Shown here: in pieces, positions 60,726 through 64,000 of the stretch
Layout of the letters: each line of letters begins with the position of its first letter
Position numbering within the stretch: position 1 is the first letter of the stretch
Assembly: GCA_964553045.1 (NCBI GenBank)
Contig: CAZKJG010000009.1
Coordinates: 37,298 to 101,297 of the forward strand
From: JAWLEP01 sp964553045
GTDB lineage: Bacteria; Fermentibacterota; Fermentibacteria; Fermentibacterales; JCC-6
Length of the DNA: 64,000 nucleotides
Direction of reading: 5' to 3'
Program-made: the position numbers and the translations under genes
The notes under the pieces: generated by a model
What the model saw: the letters and a program-made list of their open reading frames with translations, nothing else
Database searches by the model: none
Told to the model about the DNA's origin: nothing

Positions 60726-61157
60726 ATGGGATCGCTTCCGATTCTGATGGCGTGCCTGCTGGCCGGCGGGCTGCGGGGGGAGGTGGAGGACTTTCTCTCA
60801 TACCAGGCCAGGCAGGGACTGGACGTCCAGGCTGTGCAAATGCTGCGGCTGGAGATGCTGCAGCCCTGCACCCTGGCTGTGCCCCCGCTGCGGAAGGGCC
60901 TGGAGGGCTACCTGGCGGCCTTCGGCGGGAACCATACCCTGGATCTTTGGGTATCTATAGCTGACACCTCATGGGCAGTCTTCGACACGCTGCCGGACGA
61001 CGTGCCGGTGATCCCGCTGGGGCCTAAAATGCTCCACGAGGTGGACATGGTGGTTCTGGAAGCGCTGGACATGACGCACGGCGCCTCCTCCGACAGCGCG
61101 GCGATTATGTGGCTGCTTCGCCCCGTTGACCGGAGCGGCGGCGGGCTCAATCTTTGA
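60726..61157 (+). CDS. Small secreted protein, family unknown
   Basis: 143 residues. N-terminal hydrophobic segment (MGSLPILMACLLAGGLRG) resembles a signal peptide. The rest has no recognised motif; VEDFLSYQARQGLDVQAVQMLRLE looks helical. ATG 60726, three bases after the permease stop, with little SD, which suggests translational coupling. Its place in the permease operon might hint at an accessory role in uptake, but this is weak. Confidence 0.55.
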   Translation: MGSLPILMACLLAGGLRGEVEDFLSYQARQGLDVQAVQMLRLEMLQPCTLAVPPLRKGLEGYLAAFGGNHTLDLWVSIADTSWAVFDTLPDDVPVIPLGPKMLHEVDMVVLEALDMTHGASSDSAAIMWLLRPVDRSGGGLNL

Positions 61158-61196
61158 GGCTGATTGCATTCAGCCCATGAAGCCGGGGGAGAAGAC

Positions 61197-62120
61197 ATGT
61201 ACAGGTTCGCACTGGCAGCACTCCTGCTGATACCGCTGGCGGTTACCGCCTACGCGGACGAGACGGCGGGTTTTGCATTCCTGCAGATCCCCGTGGGGGC
61301 CCGCTCGGCCGCCATGGGCGGGGCGTTCACCGCCGTCACCGGGGACCCGCTGGCCCTGCACTGGAACCCTGCCAACCTGGTGAGCGTGGAGGGCGGGAGG
61401 CTGGCCTCCAGCTACACGGGCTACCTGATGGACATGCAGGCCGGCTTCGCCGGCTGGGCCGCCCCCAGGGGGGGCGACGCCTTCGGGGTTTCTGTCAACT
61501 ACTTCAACGCCGGTGACTTCGTCCGCACCACCATGAGCGACCCGCTGGGCACCGGCGAGACCTTCGGCAGCAGCTCCATCGCCCTCTCCGGCAGCTACGC
61601 CATGGCCTTCTCCGGAGGAATTTCCGCCGGGGCCAGCGGCAAGCTTGTCTACTCCAGGATAGACACCTACAGCGCCAACGCCTTCATGGTGGACCTGGGC
61701 GCCTCCTACGCCGTTCCTTCGGCACCCGGGCTCTCCACCGCCCTGGTGGTGCGCAACGTGGGAGTCCAGACCCAGGCCTTCTACAAGGAGAACGACCCGC
61801 TGCCCACAGAGGTGGCCGGTGGAGCCTCCATGCGCCTCCTGGACGACGATCTGCTGCTGGCGGTGGACGCCACCATGCCCGTGCACGGGGACTTCGACCT
61901 GGCCGCCGGCGCCGAGTACACGGTGGTTCCCATGCTCACCCTACGCACCGGAGGCAGCCTGGGGGCGAAGAGTTCCGCCGACGAGGCCGGGGGCGGTTTC
62001 ATCGACGCCCTCTCCTTCGGGGTGGGCACCGGCTGGAACCGCTTCAGCCTGGACTACGCCTTCAAGCCCTTCGCCGACCTGGGCGAGGTCCATCGGGCCG
62101 GACTGGCATACCGGCTGTGA
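61197..62120 (+). CDS. PorV/PorQ-like outer-membrane beta-barrel protein
   Basis: 307 residues. Signal peptide MYRFALAALLLIPLAVTAYA. The family opening is clear: FLQIPVGARSAAMGGAFTAVTGDPLALHWNPANLVSVEGG, followed by amphipathic strands and a C-terminal RAGLAYRL. PorV-family proteins are found across FCB phyla, where some shuttle type IX secretion cargo; no T9SS component or sorting domain is seen in the window. ATG 61197 with SD GGGGGAGA. Confidence 0.85.
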   Translation: MYRFALAALLLIPLAVTAYADETAGFAFLQIPVGARSAAMGGAFTAVTGDPLALHWNPANLVSVEGGRLASSYTGYLMDMQAGFAGWAAPRGGDAFGVSVNYFNAGDFVRTTMSDPLGTGETFGSSSIALSGSYAMAFSGGISAGASGKLVYSRIDTYSANAFMVDLGASYAVPSAPGLSTALVVRNVGVQTQAFYKENDPLPTEVAGGASMRLLDDDLLLAVDATMPVHGDFDLAAGAEYTVVPMLTLRTGGSLGAKSSADEAGGGFIDALSFGVGTGWNRFSLDYAFKPFADLGEVHRAGLAYRL

Positions 62121-62476
62121 GCCCGGAAGCGCGAAGGCCCCGGGTCCCCCCGGCCCTGGGGCTTGCATTCCTGGTGCTGGCCATGGCCTGCACCGAGAGC
62201 CGCACCGAAGGCAGGCAGAGAAGGCTGGATACCTTCCGCAGTGCCCTGCCGCAGGAGGTAAGGGCCGCTTTCGACTCCATAGAGGCCGAGGAGGACTGCG
62301 AACCCGTGGGCGAGCTGATCACGGCCGCCCGCACAGCGGACCCGGGAGTGGACGCGAAGCTGGACTCCATAATGCACGCCGAGCTGATCGATACATTTAC
62401 CGACGGGGAGCTGGTCTACTTCTTCTGGTACTACTTCGCCCACGCCATAGAGACGGGTACCGTCCCGGAGCCCTGA
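62117..62476 (+). CDS. Small putative lipoprotein
   Basis: 119 residues. GTG start at 62117 overlaps the upstream stop (GTGA). N-terminal basic segment then VPPALGLAFLVLAMAC, a lipobox-like MAC. The rest is mostly helical and acidic, with an aromatic-rich LVYFFWYYFAH near the end. No family recognised. Probably coexpressed with the PorV-like protein, so an envelope role is plausible. Confidence 0.65.
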   Translation: MSPEARRPRVPPALGLAFLVLAMACTESRTEGRQRRLDTFRSALPQEVRAAFDSIEAEEDCEPVGELITAARTADPGVDAKLDSIMHAELIDTFTDGELVYFFWYYFAHAIETGTVPEP

Positions 62477-62520
62477 CCGGACCTAATTGCCCTTGCGGGC
62501 GGGCTTTCTCCCGCCCCGCC

Positions 62521-62548
62521 TTGACACGATGTCTCTTTTGCCTATACT
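62521..62548 (+). promoter_or_regulatory. Promoter of initiator tRNA
   Basis: TTGACA (62521-62526), 16-base spacer, TATACT (62543-62548): the strongest consensus match in the window. The tRNA begins 12 bases after the -10. Confidence 0.8.
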
Positions 62549-62559
62549 CAGCCTGCAGT

Positions 62560-62636
<77 letters not shown>

Positions 62637-62643
62637 CGATCAG

Positions 62644-62675
62644 AGAAGTCCCGATCCGAAAGGGTCGGGACTTCT
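62644..62675 (+). terminator. Terminator after tRNA-fMet
   Basis: AGAAGTCCCGATCC (62644-62657), GAAA loop, GGGTCGGGACTTCT (62662-62675): 14 pairs with one G-T, followed by TTCATT. It ends the tRNA transcript and separates it from the next operon. Confidence 0.8.
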
Positions 62676-62733
62676 TTCATTATGGGAGAGAAGGTCACTG
62701 TGAGAACTCCCTCACCCGGAGATCGAGCGGGAC

Positions 62734-62787
62734 TTGCCAAAGTTGGCGCATGCAGTAATATTTACTCCGATTGATGTGATATTTACT
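62734..62787 (+). promoter_or_regulatory. Promoter and tandem operators of the wHTH-MNT/HEPN operon
   Basis: TTGCCA (62734-62739), 16-base spacer, TAATAT (62756-62761). The perfect inverted repeat AGTAA-TAT-TTACT (62754-62766) covers the -10. A second near-copy, TGTGATATTTACT, lies at 62775-62787, exactly 21 bases (two helical turns) downstream. A wHTH protein encoded by the first gene is the obvious candidate binder; this is inference. Confidence 0.65.
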
Positions 62788-62801
62788 GCGAGGAGGTTTC
62801 C

Positions 62802-63398
62802 ATTCTCAGCCAGCTCTTTGGCTCGGGCCTGCGGGCTCAGCTCCTGACATGGCTTTACACACACCCCGACGAGAGCTTCTATGTCAGACAGCTTGAGAAA
62901 ATCCTGGCCGAGAGCTCTGCAAACATCAGCCGCGAGCTCAGGCGTCTGCACAGGATGGGACTCGTCTCGGTGGCGATCAGGGGCAACCAGAAGCACTACA
63001 GCGCCGACAGGGACGGTCCGGTGTACGAAGACCTGCGCAGTCTCATCGTCAAGCTGGGGGTTGCTGACCAGATACTCCGGACCGCCCTAGACCCCCTGGT
63101 GGATCGGATTGACTTGGCTTTCATCTACGGATCATTCAGTACCGGTTCTTTTGACCGATCAAGTGACCTGGACCTGATCGTGGTGGGAGAAACAGTTCTC
63201 ACCGAGCTGACTCCGCACCTTCGCGAAGCTCAAGAGAAGATCGGACGCGAAATAAACGCATCGTGTTACTCCAGGGCGGAATTCAGGAGGAAATGCGACG
63301 ACAGAGGCTTCATCTGGAGGATGGCAAATGGTCCTAAGACATTCGTCGTAGGAGGTGAAGATGAGCTTGAAATCCTGGTCGGCGAACGGATGGATTGA
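62802..63398 (+). CDS. Winged-helix plus minimal nucleotidyltransferase (MNT) protein, apparent ATT start
   Basis: 198 residues. Residues 1-55 form a winged helix (LRAQLLTWLYTHPDESFYVRQLEKI, then ISRELRRLHRMGLV). The MNT domain has G110-S111-x10-D122-x-D124 (GSFSTGSFDRSSDLDLI), the catalytic signature of pol-beta-type transferases. Reading from the first ATG (62955) would cut off most of the winged helix. The in-frame ATT at 62802 has a perfect SD (GAGGAGG, spacing 5), and no ATG, GTG or TTG lies between the upstream stop (62772-62774) and the helix. MNT proteins of this kind AMPylate a HEPN partner as an antitoxin; here the partner gene follows. Confidence 0.75.
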   Translation: MLSQLFGSGLRAQLLTWLYTHPDESFYVRQLEKILAESSANISRELRRLHRMGLVSVAIRGNQKHYSADRDGPVYEDLRSLIVKLGVADQILRTALDPLVDRIDLAFIYGSFSTGSFDRSSDLDLIVVGETVLTELTPHLREAQEKIGREINASCYSRAEFRRKCDDRGFIWRMANGPKTFVVGGEDELEILVGERMD

Positions 63399-63777
63399 CC
63401 GTCATTCCGCATCCGAAAGCGAGATAACCGCGCTCATCGAAACGGCCGAGCATGCAATACATCAGGCCGAGGACCTGAAGGGGCTCTCTTCAGCCTGGAA
63501 GCTGAAGATGGCATATGATGCAATTCTCAGTTGCGCCAGGGCAGCACTCTTCAGAGCCGGCTACCGCGCCTCCAGGACTGGAGATCACTACCGTGAGATC
63601 CAGAGCCTGGAACTCACGCTGGCGTTGAAGGTGGAGACCATCGACCGCCTCAATACGCTCAGGATGCGCAGAAACGCAGCAACTTACGAAAGCTATGAGC
63701 TTATCGGCGATGAGGAGGCGGAAAGAGCCCTGACCGACGCCAAGTCACTTCTCGCCACCCTCAGATCAAGACTCTGA
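63361..63777 (+). CDS. HEPN-domain protein, putative toxin or partner of the MNT protein
   Basis: 138 residues, all-helical. The segment from 45 to 125 (AWKLKMAYDAILSCARAALFRAGYR, DRLNTLRMRRNAATYESYEL) fits HEPN proteins. The usual RNase motif R-x4-H reads R104-N-A-A-T-Y109, with Tyr at the His place, as in some HEPN branches, so RNase activity is uncertain. R69 and H76 (R-x6-H) are an alternative. The ATG at 63361 has SD GGAGGT and overlaps the MNT gene by 38 bases, so the two are tightly coupled. Codon use and base composition look less GC-rich than in the neighbours. Confidence 0.75.
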   Translation: MSLKSWSANGWIDRHSASESEITALIETAEHAIHQAEDLKGLSSAWKLKMAYDAILSCARAALFRAGYRASRTGDHYREIQSLELTLALKVETIDRLNTLRMRRNAATYESYELIGDEEAERALTDAKSLLATLRSRL

Positions 63778-64000
63778 GAGGTTGTGCAGGCTTGCGAGGG
63801 GTAGTACTGAATTAGTGTTATCTGGTTGCAGTACAGCCTTTAGAGCCTATCCACACACCTGCTGCGAAGGTTCGAAAGGGCTAACGTCCCAGGCTCGATC
63901 AGAAAGGGCTGCCCCTTTTCTACACATCCAAGTTCGAATCCCACCTGCCCCGCGATCACCGGATGGCATTCCAACATCTATGTTCCCACGTGCCTTGACT
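63778..64000. other. Intergenic end of window, with tRNA T-arm-like fragments
   Basis: No gene is seen. GTTCGAATCC at 63932-63941 matches the T-loop of the initiator tRNA (62613-62622) and is followed by TGCCCCGC and GATCA, also found in order after that T-loop, but the T stem does not pair, so it is no functional tRNA. A small hairpin AAAGGG/CCCTTT with T run (63903-63918) could end the HEPN transcript. Could be a remnant attachment site. Confidence 0.35.

Noticed and set aside
63920..63960. A complete tRNA near the right edge
   Set aside because: GTTCGAATCC is present, but the T stem, acceptor and anticodon arms do not pair; kept only as a possible fragment.

Overview
The window is a GC-rich, gene-dense bacterial chromosome segment with short intergenic gaps and many 4-20 base stop/start overlaps. 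Start codons are often GTG or TTG, and Shine-Dalgarno (SD) sequences are strong. A PorV/PorQ-like outer-membrane protein, several lipoproteins, an O-antigen ligase and a PglC/WcaJ-type sugar transferase point to a diderm (Gram-negative-type) bacterium. An [FeFe]-hydrogenase maturase (HydF) suggests an anaerobic, H2-metabolising lifestyle. An unusually long GreA and many unrecognised secreted proteins suggest a poorly characterised lineage, perhaps a candidate phylum near the FCB group. That placement is inference; no 16S or ribosomal protein gene is present.

Layout. 1-2.5 kb: a partial secreted protein, then a TPP riboswitch controlling thiM-thiE, and a small coiled-coil secreted protein. 2.5-7.2 kb (minus): a heterodimeric ABC exporter and a radical SAM protein behind a long leader with a 9-residue ORF. 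7.2-13.6 kb (minus): a PP-loop ATPase, a HAD phosphatase, a Tat-signal protein and a 1298-residue cyclase-like/AAA/TPR protein. 13.7-34 kb: giant greA, a zinc-ribbon protein, then a large surface-polysaccharide region (sulfotransferase, Wzy/WaaL-type ligase, MurJ, seven glycosyltransferases, a sugar-nucleotide epimerase, B12-radical SAM enzyme, DegT aminotransferase, undecaprenyl-phosphate sugar transferase, DgkA), ending in serS. 34-43 kb: PHP phosphatase, lipoprotein, metallophosphoesterase, ElbB, GT-C membrane protein, SagB-type oxidoreductase, two secreted beta-propellers and a C-S lyase/aminotransferase. 44-46.2 kb: tRNA-Glu(CTC), gltX, a chagasin-like lipoprotein and tRNA-Ser(GCT). 46.3-54.5 kb: hydF, an M16-like protein, a flavodoxin-ferredoxin protein, two paralogous membrane proteins, an ABC-F ATPase, a phosphohydrolase and a Cof-type HAD. 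54.5-62.5 kb: SRPBCC protein, HAD, lipoprotein, lexA, a repeat-built beta protein, a secreted HhH-metallo-beta-lactamase protein, two sugar-type ABC permeases, PorV-like protein and small secreted proteins. 62.5-64 kb: initiator tRNA followed by a visibly lower-GC block with a wHTH-MNT/HEPN pair.

Readable regulation. Many intergenic gaps carry sigma70-like promoters of a recurring form: TTG-N3 at -35, usually a 16-base spacer, and TATCTT or TATACT at -10. The four most noteworthy loci are the thiM riboswitch, whose competing helices can be drawn in full; the ABC-exporter leader, with a short ORF, adjacent hairpin and SD-sequestering alternative; the wHTH-MNT/HEPN operon, with a promoter-overlapping operator, a second copy exactly 21 bases away and an apparent ATT start; and the giant GreA. 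No insertion sequence, CRISPR array, prophage or rRNA was seen.
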